DNA of 64,000 nucleotides from NCBI GenBank assembly GCA_965228165.1, contig CBDDHB010000003.1, positions 62,001-126,000 on the forward strand, written 5' to 3'. This document shows, piece by piece, positions 25,384-35,161 of the stretch. The notes beneath the pieces are model-generated. The model searched no databases. It saw only the letters and a program-made list of their open reading frames with translations, and was not told the origin of the DNA. Both the position numbers and the translations under genes were made by a program. How positions within the stretch are numbered: the stretch's first letter is position 1; the number at the start of each line of letters is the position of its first letter. The stretch is from Oleispirillum sp965228165. GTDB taxonomy: Bacteria > Pseudomonadota > Alphaproteobacteria > Rhodospirillales > Rhodospirillaceae.

Positions 25384-26453
25384 GCCAGCGGCGCGGGCGG
25401 CGGGCGGCCCCCGACATCTGGCCGGGCTTCGTCGATGTCATATCCTCGCTGCTGATCCTGATCCTGTTCCTGCTGATGATCTTCGTCCTGGCGCAGTTCT
25501 TCATGGGACAGGCGCTGTCGGGGCGCGACGCCGCGCTGGAGCGCCTGGGCCGCCAGGTCGACGAACTGGCGCAGATGCTCTCCCTTGAACGCAAGGCCAA
25601 CGCCGACCTGCGCATCAACCTGTCGCAATTGTCCACCGAGCTTGCCAATGCCTCCGCCCGCGCGGAAAAGCTTCAGGGAATGGGCGAGGAAGCCGAACGC
25701 CTGTCCGCCGACGTCGCCGCCCTGCAAGCCCTGAAGCAGGAGTTGGAGGCGCGGATCAAGCAGATGGACGCGGCGCTGGGGGAAAAGGACAGCGCCCTTG
25801 CCGCCGAACGCCGCTTAAGCGAGGAAGCCCGCGCCCAGGCGGCCCTGCTCAACCAGCAGCTCGCCGCCCTGCGCACCGAAATGGCGCGCCTCAACGCGGC
25901 CCTGGAAGCTTCGGAAAAACTCGCCGAGGAACAGAAGATCCAGATCGCCAACCTGGGGCAACGGCTGAACCAGGCGCTGGCCAGCAAGGTGGCGGAACTT
26001 GCCCGCTATCGCTCGGAATTTTTCGGCCGTCTGCGCGCCATTCTGGGAAATCGCGCCGACATCCGCATCCAGGGCGACCGCTTCGTCTTCCAGTCCGAGG
26101 TGCTGTTCGAACAGGCCTCCGCCGAACTGGGGGAGCCCGGAAAACGGCAGTTGGACCGTCTAGCCAAGACCCTGATCGAGATTTCCGGCGAAATCCCGAA
26201 GGACATCGACTGGACCCTCAGGGTCGACGGACACACCGACAAGGTGCCGATCGCCAACCTGCAATTCCGCTCGAATTGGGAACTCTCCTCGGCCCGCGCG
26301 ATCTCGGTGGTGCGCTTCCTGATCGACGCCGGGGTTCCGGCCAACCGCCTGGTCGCCGCGGGCTTCGGCGAATACCAGCCGCTCGACCCCGGCAACACCG
26401 CCGACGCGCTGCGCCGCAACCGCCGCATCGAATTCAAGCTGACGGAACGATAA
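25380..26453 (+). CDS. MotB/OmpA-like stator subunit with long coiled coil (357 aa)
   Basis: The ATG at 25380 overlaps the previous stop. One membrane helix at ~18-42 begins with PGFVDVISSLLIL, and its Asp19 is in the place of the proton-carrying Asp of MotB and ZorB. A heptad-rich coiled coil spans ~55-215. Residues ~240-355 are an OmpA-type peptidoglycan-binding domain: VDGHTDKVPIANLQFRSNWE, then SSARAISVVRFLI and RRNRRIEFKL. It anchors the partner channel to the wall. The architecture resembles ZorB, but no zorC, zorD or zorE is present. Confidence 0.85.
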   Translation: MSQRRGRRAAPDIWPGFVDVISSLLILILFLLMIFVLAQFFMGQALSGRDAALERLGRQVDELAQMLSLERKANADLRINLSQLSTELANASARAEKLQGMGEEAERLSADVAALQALKQELEARIKQMDAALGEKDSALAAERRLSEEARAQAALLNQQLAALRTEMARLNAALEASEKLAEEQKIQIANLGQRLNQALASKVAELARYRSEFFGRLRAILGNRADIRIQGDRFVFQSEVLFEQASAELGEPGKRQLDRLAKTLIEISGEIPKDIDWTLRVDGHTDKVPIANLQFRSNWELSSARAISVVRFLIDAGVPANRLVAAGFGEYQPLDPGNTADALRRNRRIEFKLTER

Positions 26454-26514
26454 CTCTGGACAGCCCCCCCTGATTCTGGTACGGACTACGCCCTCATTCG
26501 GGAGCATGAAGACG

Positions 26515-26739
26515 ATGAAAAAAGATATTCACCCGGCCTATCAGGAACTGAAGGTCATCATGACGGACGGCACCGAGTTCGTGACCCGCTCCACCAAGGG
26601 CGGCCCGGACGCGGTGATGCGCCTGGACATCGATCCCAAGTCCCATCCCGCGTGGACCGGCGTTCATCGCCTGAACGATGCCGGCGGGCAGTTGGCCAAG
26701 TTCAAGAAGCGCTTCGCGGGCTTCGGCTTGAAGTCCTGA
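26515..26739 (+). CDS. rpmE: 50S ribosomal protein L31 (74 aa)
   Basis: The ATG at 26515 (MKKDIHPAYQELKVIMTDGT) is chosen over the one at 26506 because GGGAG (26500-26504) is then properly spaced. The family motif DIDPKSHPAWTG is present. It lacks the Cys pairs of zinc-type L31, so it is the C-minus form, active without zinc. Monocistronic with a strong terminator. Confidence 0.95.
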   Translation: MKKDIHPAYQELKVIMTDGTEFVTRSTKGGPDAVMRLDIDPKSHPAWTGVHRLNDAGGQLAKFKKRFAGFGLKS

Positions 26740-26764
26740 CCGTCGCCTTTGCGACCGCGTTCGT

Positions 26765-26803
26765 AAAAAACGATGCCGCCCGGCGAAGGCGGCATCGTTT
26801 TTT
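26765..26803. terminator. Bidirectional terminator after rpmE
   Basis: AAAAAACGATGCCGCC and its reverse complement GGCGGCATCGTTTTTT flank a 7-base loop. A-tract and T-tract on both sides allow termination in both directions. Confidence 0.9.
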
Positions 26804-26908
26804 CTTGTTCCGGAAAGCCGGAGCGGAGAGAACTAATCATGCGCCCGCCGCGAACGAGGTGGGGCGGACAACCGTCCGGAAGGCCCAAACACCGGAAAAC
26901 CACGGATC

Positions 26909-28798
26909 ATGAGCGGGCTTGGCAAGATCGTTTCCTACGAACTGTTCACCCTGGAAATCACCGGGTGGGTTCTCCACGGGCGCTACCCCTCCGCCGAGCT
27001 TAACGACGCGACGGCCGACGCCAAGGCGATCGAACTGCACCAGGGACATGCCACCAAACTGGTGCGCGAGACCTATGACCCCGACACCAACCAGACCGAC
27101 GAGGCGGCGGTGCGGATCAGTCCCAATCTGGCCGACTACAAACGCAAGCTGTCGCGCCCCGGCGCCGCTTCGGGGCGGCGCGGCGGCGGCGGCGACGTAC
27201 CGGAACTCTCCCCCTCCTGGGGCGGCGAACGGCCCGGCACGCCGTTGCGCACCGGGCAACTGCTGTCCCGCATCACGATGATGGTGGCCAGCGCCCTGGT
27301 CATCGCCGGGGGAGTCACCGGCATTCTGGCGCTGCTGCTGCGTTCGACCTTCATCGCCCGGCATGTTTCGGCGTCCTTGGTGCCGCAAATCCTGTTCGGC
27401 ACGTTCATCGCGGTGTTCCTGCTCTCCGCGTTGCCACTGGTCAACCGTTACATCCCCTCCTTCGACCTCGACGACTCGGCGGATGACGGTGCCGCGCCGC
27501 AGGCCTTTCTCGACATGTCGGGTCGCCCCGCCAAGGAACCGGAGAATGATTCGCAGGCCGCCGGGGGACCCGCCTTGTTCCGGAACTACCCTGGCCTGAT
27601 GGAACGGAGCGCCGCCGCGCCGAAGCCGGAACCCGAACCCGAGCCGACGCCGGAACCCAAGCCGGCCCCCAAGCCCGAGGCCAAACCCGACCCCAAGCCC
27701 GAGGCCAAACCGAAGGCCAAGGAACCCCCTCGGGAGGAGGAAGAGGAAAAGGAGGAACCGGTCCCCGCCGAGATCCTCGCCCTCGAACGCCACCGCATGA
27801 CGATGATGCGCTTCCTGACCGGGGTTCTGACCGCGCTGAAGGAGTCCTGCCCGCACCTCGACGCCTATAACAAATTCGGCCTCAACCTGATCATGGCCGG
27901 AGCCTGCGCGGCGCTGGGCCGCCACAAGTCCCTCTCCGCCTCGCAGGTGACCGCGATCACCTGCGAGGCGATCTCGATGCTCGGCAGCAAACCGACGCTT
28001 GCCGAATCCTTCTGCCGCAACCTTGAAAATCAGGTCATGGACCCGCGCTATGCCGCGATGTTCCAACAGGGAGCCAAATCCCTGGATGCGTATCTGGACG
28101 GAACCGGCACGCCGTTCGACGATATCGACGCCGCGATGTCCTCGTGGAATCGTCCGGCCGACCGGATTTCCGGCAGCAACATCGTCACCATCATGTTCAC
28201 CGACATGGTGGGGTCCACCCAACTGACGCAACGGCGCGGCGACACTGCGGCGCAGGATTACGTGCGGGCGCACAACGCCATCGTGCGCGCCGCCCTGACC
28301 CAGCACCAGGGCGTGGAGGTCAAGCACACCGGCGACGGCATCATGGCCTCGTTCGGCGCGCCGTCCTTCGCCCTGGACGCCGCCGTCGCCATCCAGAAGG
28401 CGGTGCGCGCCCACAACGCCCTGCATCCGCAGCGGGAATTCCGGCTGCGCATCGGCATCAACGCGGGCGAACCGATCATCGAGGACGACGACATGTTCGG
28501 CGTCGCGGTGCAACTGGCCGCCCGCATCTGTTCCGCGGCGGAGCCCGATCACATCCTGATCGCCAACGTGGTGCGCGAACTTCTGGCGGGAAAGGCCTAT
28601 CCCATCCAGGCCCTGGAACCCCGGGTCCTGCGCGGCATCAAGGAGCCGCAAATCCTGCATGACGTCGCCTGGGTGGAGATTCCCGACCCGCCGCAACCGG
28701 TGACGGAAGTTCCGGCGGCGGAGCCCCCGCCGCCCGCCGAGGCCGCCCCCACCCCCGAAACGGACGACGCCGAACCCGCCGCGCCGCCGGGGCCTTGA
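26909..28798 (+). CDS. Membrane-bound class III adenylate/guanylate cyclase (629 aa)
   Basis: Start at ATG 26909. Two membrane helices at ~122-144 (MMVASALVIAGGVTGILALL) and ~161-178 are followed by an acidic/Pro-rich stretch of EP and KP repeats (~232-290), a helical region (~300-420) and the class III cyclase domain at ~425-570. Catalytic features: IMFTDMVGSTQLTQ (metal-binding Asp), GVEVKHTGDGIMASF (second Asp) and LRIGINAGEP. It makes cAMP or cGMP; the base-specifying residues cannot be judged with certainty. The first ~110 residues resemble no domain I know. The C-terminus is Pro/Ala-rich. Confidence 0.87.
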   Translation: MSGLGKIVSYELFTLEITGWVLHGRYPSAELNDATADAKAIELHQGHATKLVRETYDPDTNQTDEAAVRISPNLADYKRKLSRPGAASGRRGGGGDVPELSPSWGGERPGTPLRTGQLLSRITMMVASALVIAGGVTGILALLLRSTFIARHVSASLVPQILFGTFIAVFLLSALPLVNRYIPSFDLDDSADDGAAPQAFLDMSGRPAKEPENDSQAAGGPALFRNYPGLMERSAAAPKPEPEPEPTPEPKPAPKPEAKPDPKPEAKPKAKEPPREEEEEKEEPVPAEILALERHRMTMMRFLTGVLTALKESCPHLDAYNKFGLNLIMAGACAALGRHKSLSASQVTAITCEAISMLGSKPTLAESFCRNLENQVMDPRYAAMFQQGAKSLDAYLDGTGTPFDDIDAAMSSWNRPADRISGSNIVTIMFTDMVGSTQLTQRRGDTAAQDYVRAHNAIVRAALTQHQGVEVKHTGDGIMASFGAPSFALDAAVAIQKAVRAHNALHPQREFRLRIGINAGEPIIEDDDMFGVAVQLAARICSAAEPDHILIANVVRELLAGKAYPIQALEPRVLRGIKEPQILHDVAWVEIPDPPQPVTEVPAAEPPPPAEAAPTPETDDAEPAAPPGP

Positions 28799-28823
28799 CA
28801 GGCCGCTTTCCCCAAACCCATAT
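28794..28823 (+). promoter_or_regulatory. Sigma-32 (RpoH)-type promoter of hsp20
   Basis: CTTGACA (28794-28800), a 16-bp spacer, then CCCATAT (28817-28823). This fits the heat-shock consensus CTTGAAA ... CCCCATNT and lies ~100 bp upstream of the small heat-shock gene. The -35 box overlaps the end of the cyclase gene. Confidence 0.65.
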
Positions 28824-28921
28824 CGCCTTTGTGCCGGTCGCCCTTGGCGGGACCGGAACATCCCGCGGGTGGCCCAAGCGCACCCGCACGGTTTGGAATC
28901 GCTCATTCAAGGAGGATTGCC

Positions 28922-29386
28922 ATGCGCACCTACGACCTCTCCCCCCTGCACCGCTTCACCGTCGGGTTCGATAACGTCAGCCGCCTGATCGACGCGGTCA
29001 GTCGGCTCGACGAAAGCGCGGTGTCGTACCCGCCCTACAACATCGAACGCTTCGGCGAGGATCGCTACCGCATCTCGATGGCGGTCGCCGGTTTCACCGA
29101 AAGCGACCTCGACATCGTGCTGAAGGACAACACCCTGACCGTATCCGGCCGCAAGGAAGAAGAGGCCGACGCCTCCACCTATCTGCATCGCGGCATCGCC
29201 TCGCGCGCCTTCGAACGCCGCTTCGAACTTGCCGCGCACATCAAGGTGAAGGCCGCCAGCCTGGAGAACGGCCTGCTGCATATCGATCTGGAACGCGAAA
29301 TCCCGGAGGAACTGAAGCCGCGCAAGATCGAAATCGCCGCCGCCGACGGCAAGAAGGCGCTCGGCGGCCCGCAAAAGGCCGCCTGA
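28922..29386 (+). CDS. Small heat-shock protein Hsp20/IbpA family (154 aa)
   Basis: Start at ATG 28922 with AAGGAGG upstream. The N-terminus (MRTYDLSPLHRFTVGFD) is typical of IbpA-type proteins. The alpha-crystallin domain spans ~35-130 (PYNIERFGEDRYRISMAVAG) and contains the conserved A-x-L-x-N-G-L-L motif (ASLENGLLHIDL). It binds unfolding proteins to keep them refoldable by DnaK/ClpB. Expression is probably RpoH-dependent (promoter at 28794). The C-terminus has PRKIEIA in the place of the I-x-I anchoring motif. Confidence 0.93.
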   Translation: MRTYDLSPLHRFTVGFDNVSRLIDAVSRLDESAVSYPPYNIERFGEDRYRISMAVAGFTESDLDIVLKDNTLTVSGRKEEEADASTYLHRGIASRAFERRFELAAHIKVKAASLENGLLHIDLEREIPEELKPRKIEIAAADGKKALGGPQKAA

Positions 29387-29403
29387 GTCCGGCATGAAAC
29401 AAG

Positions 29404-29432
29404 AACGGGCGCGGCTTCGCGCCCGTTTTTTT
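29404..29432. terminator. Terminator after hsp20, shared with the convergent thioesterase gene
   Basis: AACGGGCGCG and CGCGCCCGTT pair around a CTT loop, with seven Ts (29426-29432). The convergent gene ends at 29431, so the structure can serve both. Confidence 0.88.
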
Positions 29433-29982
29433 ATGCCCCGCCGGGCATCGTCCAGGCGCCGGGAACCAGGTATTTTTCGAACACCTGTCGCGACTGATCC
29501 GGCATCGGCGCCGAACGCATCGTCTTGCGGTCGATGAACACATGCACCCAATAGCCGACGGCGGCGGGCGTTTCCTCCTCCTTGCGGAACAGGGCGAAGC
29601 CGAAGCGCACGCTGGACTTGCTCAACCGCTCCACCCGCATGCCGCAATCGACGGCGGCGAGCGGATAGTTGAGGGGCCGCAGGAAGCGGCACATGTTCTC
29701 GGCGGCGAAGGCGGTCACCGTGCTGGCCGAAGGGAACACGTCGTGGTGGCGGAAGAAATCCACCACCGCGCATTCGAACAGGCGCATGAACTGCACGTTG
29801 TTGACGTGCCCCATCATGTCGAAATCCGACCAGCGCAGCGGCACCACGGTCTGGAAGCCATAGGCGGCGCGGCGTTCCGCGTTGGGCGAAAAAGGCGACG
29901 ACGCGGCGTTCCAGCCTGCAACGGCGGACTCCGCCGCACCGTCGGCCAGGGGCATCGCCCGGTCCTTCGATTCGTCGGTCAT
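29431..29982 (-). CDS. Acyl-CoA thioesterase, 4-hydroxybenzoyl-CoA thioesterase fold (183 aa)
   Basis: The ATG at 29982 overlaps the stop of the upstream DUF1192 gene (ATGA). The hot-dog fold active site is visible as LRWSDFDMMGHVNNVQFMRL, with the catalytic Asp in the D-x-M-G-H-V-N-N motif. The preceding ~40 residues are a low-complexity extension. These enzymes hydrolyse acyl-CoA thioesters in the cytoplasm; the substrate is unknown. Length is slightly above the YbgC norm because of the N-terminal extension, so a downstream start is possible. Confidence 0.85.
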   Translation of the reverse strand: MTDESKDRAMPLADGAAESAVAGWNAASSPFSPNAERRAAYGFQTVVPLRWSDFDMMGHVNNVQFMRLFECAVVDFFRHHDVFPSASTVTAFAAENMCRFLRPLNYPLAAVDCGMRVERLSKSSVRFGFALFRKEEETPAAVGYWVHVFIDRKTMRSAPMPDQSRQVFEKYLVPGAWTMPGGA

Positions 29983-30188
29983 GACCCGTCCCCCGCCGTC
30001 TTGCCGAAGGAGAACAGGGCATCCGCGCCCGAGCGCACGTTCCGCTTCGCGGCGATCGCGGCGCGGGCGCGCTGCGCCTCGGCTTCCAGGTAACCGATCG
30101 CGGCGGTCAGTTCCTCGATCGACAGCCCGGACAAATCCTTGGGAAGCGCCGTCGCGGCCTCCCGGGGCTTGTCATCCTCGTCGTCCAT
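29979..30188 (-). CDS. DUF1192 family protein (69 aa)
   Basis: Start at ATG 30188 with AGGGA upstream. It is a small acidic protein with the family motif LSGLSIEELTAAIGYLEAEA followed by a short helix (AIAAKRN). It is conserved in alphaproteobacteria; function unknown. The helix probably dimerises. It is translationally coupled to the thioesterase gene. Confidence 0.85.
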   Translation of the reverse strand: MDDEDDKPREAATALPKDLSGLSIEELTAAIGYLEAEAQRARAAIAAKRNVRSGADALFSFGKTAGDGS

Positions 30189-30314
30189 GTCGTATTCCCT
30201 ATCTCGCGACGAATTTTTCTCCCGCATGGTATCAGAGGGGGGTTCCGCCGCGCCAGTTCCGCGCCATCTTTCGGGGGACGGTTTCGCATTCCGACGACAC
30301 GCAGGAGAACTTTC

Positions 30315-31313
30315 ATGTCCACTTTGCCCGACGTCATGACGTGCATCGAAATCAAGGAATTCGGCGGCCCCGAAGGCTTGGTGCCAGGGAAACGCCCGAT
30401 GCCGGTCCCCGGCGCGGACGAGGTGTTGATCCAGGTCGAAGCGGCGGGGGTCAACCGGCCCGACATCGTGCAACGCCAGGGCAACTATGCGCCGCCGCCC
30501 GGCGCCACCGACATTCCGGGACTCGAGGTGGCGGGTACGGTGGTCCGGGTCGGCAACGGCGTCGCCGCGCCTAAGGTCGGCGACCGCGTCTGCGCGCTCT
30601 TGACCGGCGGCGGCTATGCCGACCACTGCCTAGCCAAGGCGGCGCTGTGCCTACCCTTCCCCAAGGGATACGACGCGCTCTCCGCCGCCGCGATCCCGGA
30701 AACCTTCTTCACCGTCTGGCACAACGTTTTCGAGCGCGGCGGGCTGAAGGCCGGGGAAACCTTCCTGATTCATGGCGGCACCGGCGGTATCGGCTCGACC
30801 GCCATCCAGATGGCCAAGGCGATGGGGGCGCGCGTCTTCGCCACCGCCGGCAGCGCCGAAAAGGTCAAGGCCTGCGAGGAGTTGGGCGCGGAACGCGGCA
30901 TCAACTACCGCGAGGAAGACTACGTCGAGGTGGTGCGCGAACTGACCGGCGGCAAGGGAGTCAACGTCATCCTGGACGTGGTCGGTGGCGATTACCTCAA
31001 CCGCGACGTCAAGGCGATGGCTCCCGGCGGGCGGCACGTGTCCATCGCCTTCCAGCAGGGCGCCAAGGTGGAATTCAATTTCATGCCGATGATGCTGAAG
31101 CGCCTGACCTTCACCGGTTCGGTGCTGCGGTCCCAGCCCACCGAGGAAAAGGCCCGCATCGCCCGAAATCTGCGCGAAACCGTCTGGCCGATGCTCGACG
31201 CCGGAACGATGAAGCCGCTGATTTATAAAACTTTCCCTCTGGCGGAGGCGTCGAAGGCGCATCAACTGATGGAAAGTTCGCAGCATATCGGTAAAATCAT
31301 GCTGCTCCCGTAA
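30315..31313 (+). CDS. NAD(P)H quinone oxidoreductase, PIG3/zeta-crystallin family (332 aa)
   Basis: Start at ATG 30315 with AGGAGAA upstream. A GroES-like domain (AAGVNRPDIVQRQGNYAPPP) is followed by a Rossmann domain with HGGTGGIGSTAIQMAKAMG. It has no catalytic zinc ligands, as in the quinone reductase branch of the medium-chain dehydrogenases. The motif FTGSVLRSQPTEEK is typical of the PIG3 subgroup. It should reduce quinones with NADPH. Divergent from the DUF1192-thioesterase pair. Confidence 0.9.
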   Translation: MSTLPDVMTCIEIKEFGGPEGLVPGKRPMPVPGADEVLIQVEAAGVNRPDIVQRQGNYAPPPGATDIPGLEVAGTVVRVGNGVAAPKVGDRVCALLTGGGYADHCLAKAALCLPFPKGYDALSAAAIPETFFTVWHNVFERGGLKAGETFLIHGGTGGIGSTAIQMAKAMGARVFATAGSAEKVKACEELGAERGINYREEDYVEVVRELTGGKGVNVILDVVGGDYLNRDVKAMAPGGRHVSIAFQQGAKVEFNFMPMMLKRLTFTGSVLRSQPTEEKARIARNLRETVWPMLDAGTMKPLIYKTFPLAEASKAHQLMESSQHIGKIMLLP

Positions 31314-31424
31314 GGGAACACGCCGCGACATTCCGCGTTCCGGCTCCGGCATCCGCCGCCCGACAGGGCGGCGGGGCGGCGGCTGGGATTTCGACCGACC
31401 CAAACAAGAACAAAGAGGAACGCC

Positions 31425-32009
31425 ATGGCTCTGCCACTGATGCCGAAAGCCACCGCCGTTTGGCTGGTCGACAACACCGCCCTGACCTTTCGGCAGATCG
31501 CCGAATTCTGCGGCATGCATGAACTGGAGATCCAGGCGATCGCCGACGGCAACGTGCAAAGCAGCATCGTCGGGCAGGACCCGGTGGTCGCCGGTCAGTT
31601 GACGCGGGAAGAAATCACCCGTTGCGAGACCGACGCCAATGCCCGCCTGGCGGCGCGCGAAACCGATATCCCGACGCCGCAATCCCGCGCCAAGGGGGCG
31701 CGCTATACCCCGGTATCGAAGCGCCAGGACCGCCCGAACGCGATTTCCTGGCTGCTCAAGCACCATCCGGAACTGACCGACCCGCAAATCGTTTCCCTGA
31801 TCGGCACCACCAAGTCGACGATCGCCGCAGTGCGCGACAAGACCCACTGGAACGCCGTCAACATCAAGGCGCGCAATCCGGTGACCCTGGGACTATGCAG
31901 CGAGGCCGACCTGGAAAAGGCGGTGGTGTTGGCCCAGGGACGCAGCGGCCTGCCCGCCTCCCCCATCGCGCCCGCCCCCTCCGTGGAGCCACAGAGCGAC
32001 GAGGACTGA
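31425..32009 (+). CDS. trcR: Cell cycle transcriptional regulator TrcR (DUF1013, 194 aa)
   Basis: Start at ATG 31425 behind AAAGAGGAA. The DUF1013 hallmark MPKATAVWLVDNTALTFRQI is at the N-terminus. A second conserved block, RPNAISWLLKHHPELTDPQI followed by SLIGTTKSTIAAVRDKTHWN, resembles a helix-turn-helix. DUF1013 proteins are found almost only in alphaproteobacteria and are named TrcR for a cell-cycle-linked transcription role. This gene supports the taxonomic placement. A GC palindrome follows at 32049-32074 but has no T run. Confidence 0.9.
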   Translation: MALPLMPKATAVWLVDNTALTFRQIAEFCGMHELEIQAIADGNVQSSIVGQDPVVAGQLTREEITRCETDANARLAARETDIPTPQSRAKGARYTPVSKRQDRPNAISWLLKHHPELTDPQIVSLIGTTKSTIAAVRDKTHWNAVNIKARNPVTLGLCSEADLEKAVVLAQGRSGLPASPIAPAPSVEPQSDED

Positions 32010-32128
32010 GGCCGCGCCGCGTCCGGCTTTTTTCCCGACCGAACAATCAAACGGCGCGCCCCGGGACGGGCGCGCCGAAAGACTTCAAGAACCGGGCGAA
32101 GAAACGTTTCCTCACATCCGTCGCGGCA

Positions 32129-32296
32129 TCAAACCCGAACCGCGCGTTCGATCTCGTCCTTCACCAAAAGTTTCTGTTTTTTCAGGTTGGTGATCGCGTC
32201 TTCGTTGGGATAGGGGTGGAGTTCTTCCTGATGGATCGCGGTTTCCAGCGCGCTGTGCTTTTGCTTCAACGCCTCGAGATGCGCTTCACTGCTCAT
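32129..32296 (-). CDS. YdcH/DUF465 family small protein (55 aa)
   Basis: Start at ATG 32296 behind CGGAGG. Residues include HLEALKQKHSALETAIHQEE and a second helix NLKKQKLLVKDEIERA, the typical two-helix DUF465 pattern. Function unknown. It is divergent from ubiX. A related gene lies at 34265. Confidence 0.85.
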   Translation of the reverse strand: MSSEAHLEALKQKHSALETAIHQEELHPYPNEDAITNLKKQKLLVKDEIERAVRV

Positions 32297-32438
32297 GGGC
32301 AACCTCCGTGTACGCTCTTCCAATGACCTTCTTTTAGTGTAAGACTTCCGGGCCGGTTTCTCCAGGTGGAGATGCGGGAATAAACCCAAATTCCGGCCTT
32401 GACAGGCCAGGGAATCCGCCACTTTCAAGGGGGCGCGC

Positions 32439-33020
32439 ATGGCACGGACGATGGTCGTCGGCATTTCCGGCGCTTCCGGCGCGGTTTACGGCATACGCCT
32501 GCTGGAAGCCCTGCGCGACCTGGGGGTGGAAAGCCATCTGGTGATGTCCCAGGCCGCCGAAATCACCCTGGCCCACGAAACCGATTTCAAGGTGAGGGAC
32601 GTGCACGCCCTGGCCGACGCCGTTTATCGGCCCGAGGACATCGCCGCGCCGATTTCCAGCGGCTCCTTTCCCACCCTGGGGATGATCGTCGCGCCCTGTT
32701 CGGTCGGCACCCTGGCGGAGATCGCCGCCGGCGGCGCGCGCAACCTGCTGACGCGGGCCGCCGACGTGACCCTGAAGGAACGCCGCCGCCTGGTTCTGAT
32801 GGTGCGGGAAACACCCCTGCACCTGGGACACATCCGGGCGATGGCGGCGGCCACCGAGATCGGCGCGATCATCGCGCCGCCACTTCCCGCCTTCTACACC
32901 CGACCGCAAAGCCTGAACGACATCGTCGAGCACAGCGTCGGCCGGGTGCTCGATCTGTTCGGCCTGGAGACCGGCCGAATCAAACGCTGGGGCCGCCACG
33001 TCGGCCCCGGCGCGAAGTGA
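32439..33020 (+). CDS. ubiX: Flavin prenyltransferase UbiX (193 aa)
   Basis: Start at ATG 32439. The N-terminal flavin-binding motif VGISGASGAVYGIRLLEAL is followed by FPTLGMIVAPCSVGTLAEIA and RRRLVLMVRETPLH, all diagnostic. UbiX prenylates FMN to make the cofactor of the UbiD decarboxylase in ubiquinone synthesis. Length 193 aa is normal. ubiD is not in the window. It is convergent with the phosphofructokinase gene, with 10 bp between the two stops. Confidence 0.95.
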   Translation: MARTMVVGISGASGAVYGIRLLEALRDLGVESHLVMSQAAEITLAHETDFKVRDVHALADAVYRPEDIAAPISSGSFPTLGMIVAPCSVGTLAEIAAGGARNLLTRAADVTLKERRRLVLMVRETPLHLGHIRAMAAATEIGAIIAPPLPAFYTRPQSLNDIVEHSVGRVLDLFGLETGRIKRWGRHVGPGAK

Positions 33021-33030
33021 GGCCGTCCCC

Positions 33031-34131
<1,101 letters not shown>

Positions 34132-34264
34132 CTGGTTTCCTCTTGCTCGATGATGTGCGTTCCGCGATTCTGCGGGGGCTTCGACCGCCCCCCGGCAACC
34201 ATACTCCTGCGCCGAAAAATCTGTTATCCTGGGTATCTTAGACCATTTTGCCGATTTGGGGACG

Positions 34265-34468
34265 ATGAACCTTTCGGAAGATGATATCCGCCGCCGCCTC
34301 GAAGCGCTGCGCCTGGAGCACCGCGACCTCGACGACGTGATCGTGCGCCTGGATGCCGAAACCGTGGCCAACCAGTTGCAGGTCCAGCGCCTGAAAAAGC
34401 GCAAGCTGGTCCTGAAGGACGAAATCGTCCGGCTGGAGGCCTTGATGTATCCCGACATCATCGCATAG
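34265..34468 (+). CDS. YdcH/DUF465 family small protein (67 aa)
   Basis: Start at ATG 34265 with GGGGA upstream. The sequence has LEALRLEHRDLDDVIVRLDA and QVQRLKKRKLVLKDEIVRLE, a two-helix DUF465 protein ending in a YPDIIA tail common in alphaproteobacterial members. Function unknown. It is divergent from pfk and ~170 bp upstream of purE. Confidence 0.88.
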   Translation: MNLSEDDIRRRLEALRLEHRDLDDVIVRLDAETVANQLQVQRLKKRKLVLKDEIVRLEALMYPDIIA

Positions 34469-34641
34469 AGCGTCGCGCCTTCCCTGGCGGCGGTCCCGAC
34501 CGTTCCCGGATGCGCCTGGGCGCGCGATCCGCATGGTGTGTGCAATCCGCAATCGAGGTGTTCCGTCGGGGCCGGATATGCTCTACACTCCGCGCTCCCG
34601 CTCCGGCGGGCGGTCCGATTTTGTCGAGGGAACCTGAACCC

Positions 34642-35142
<501 letters not shown>

Positions 35143-35161
35143 AGCAACCGGAATCTCGATC

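Noticed and set aside
24217..26453. Zorya anti-phage system (zorA-zorB)
   Set aside because: The stator pair has a similar plan, but zorC/zorD or zorE is absent and the neighbours are housekeeping genes; kept only as a comparison.
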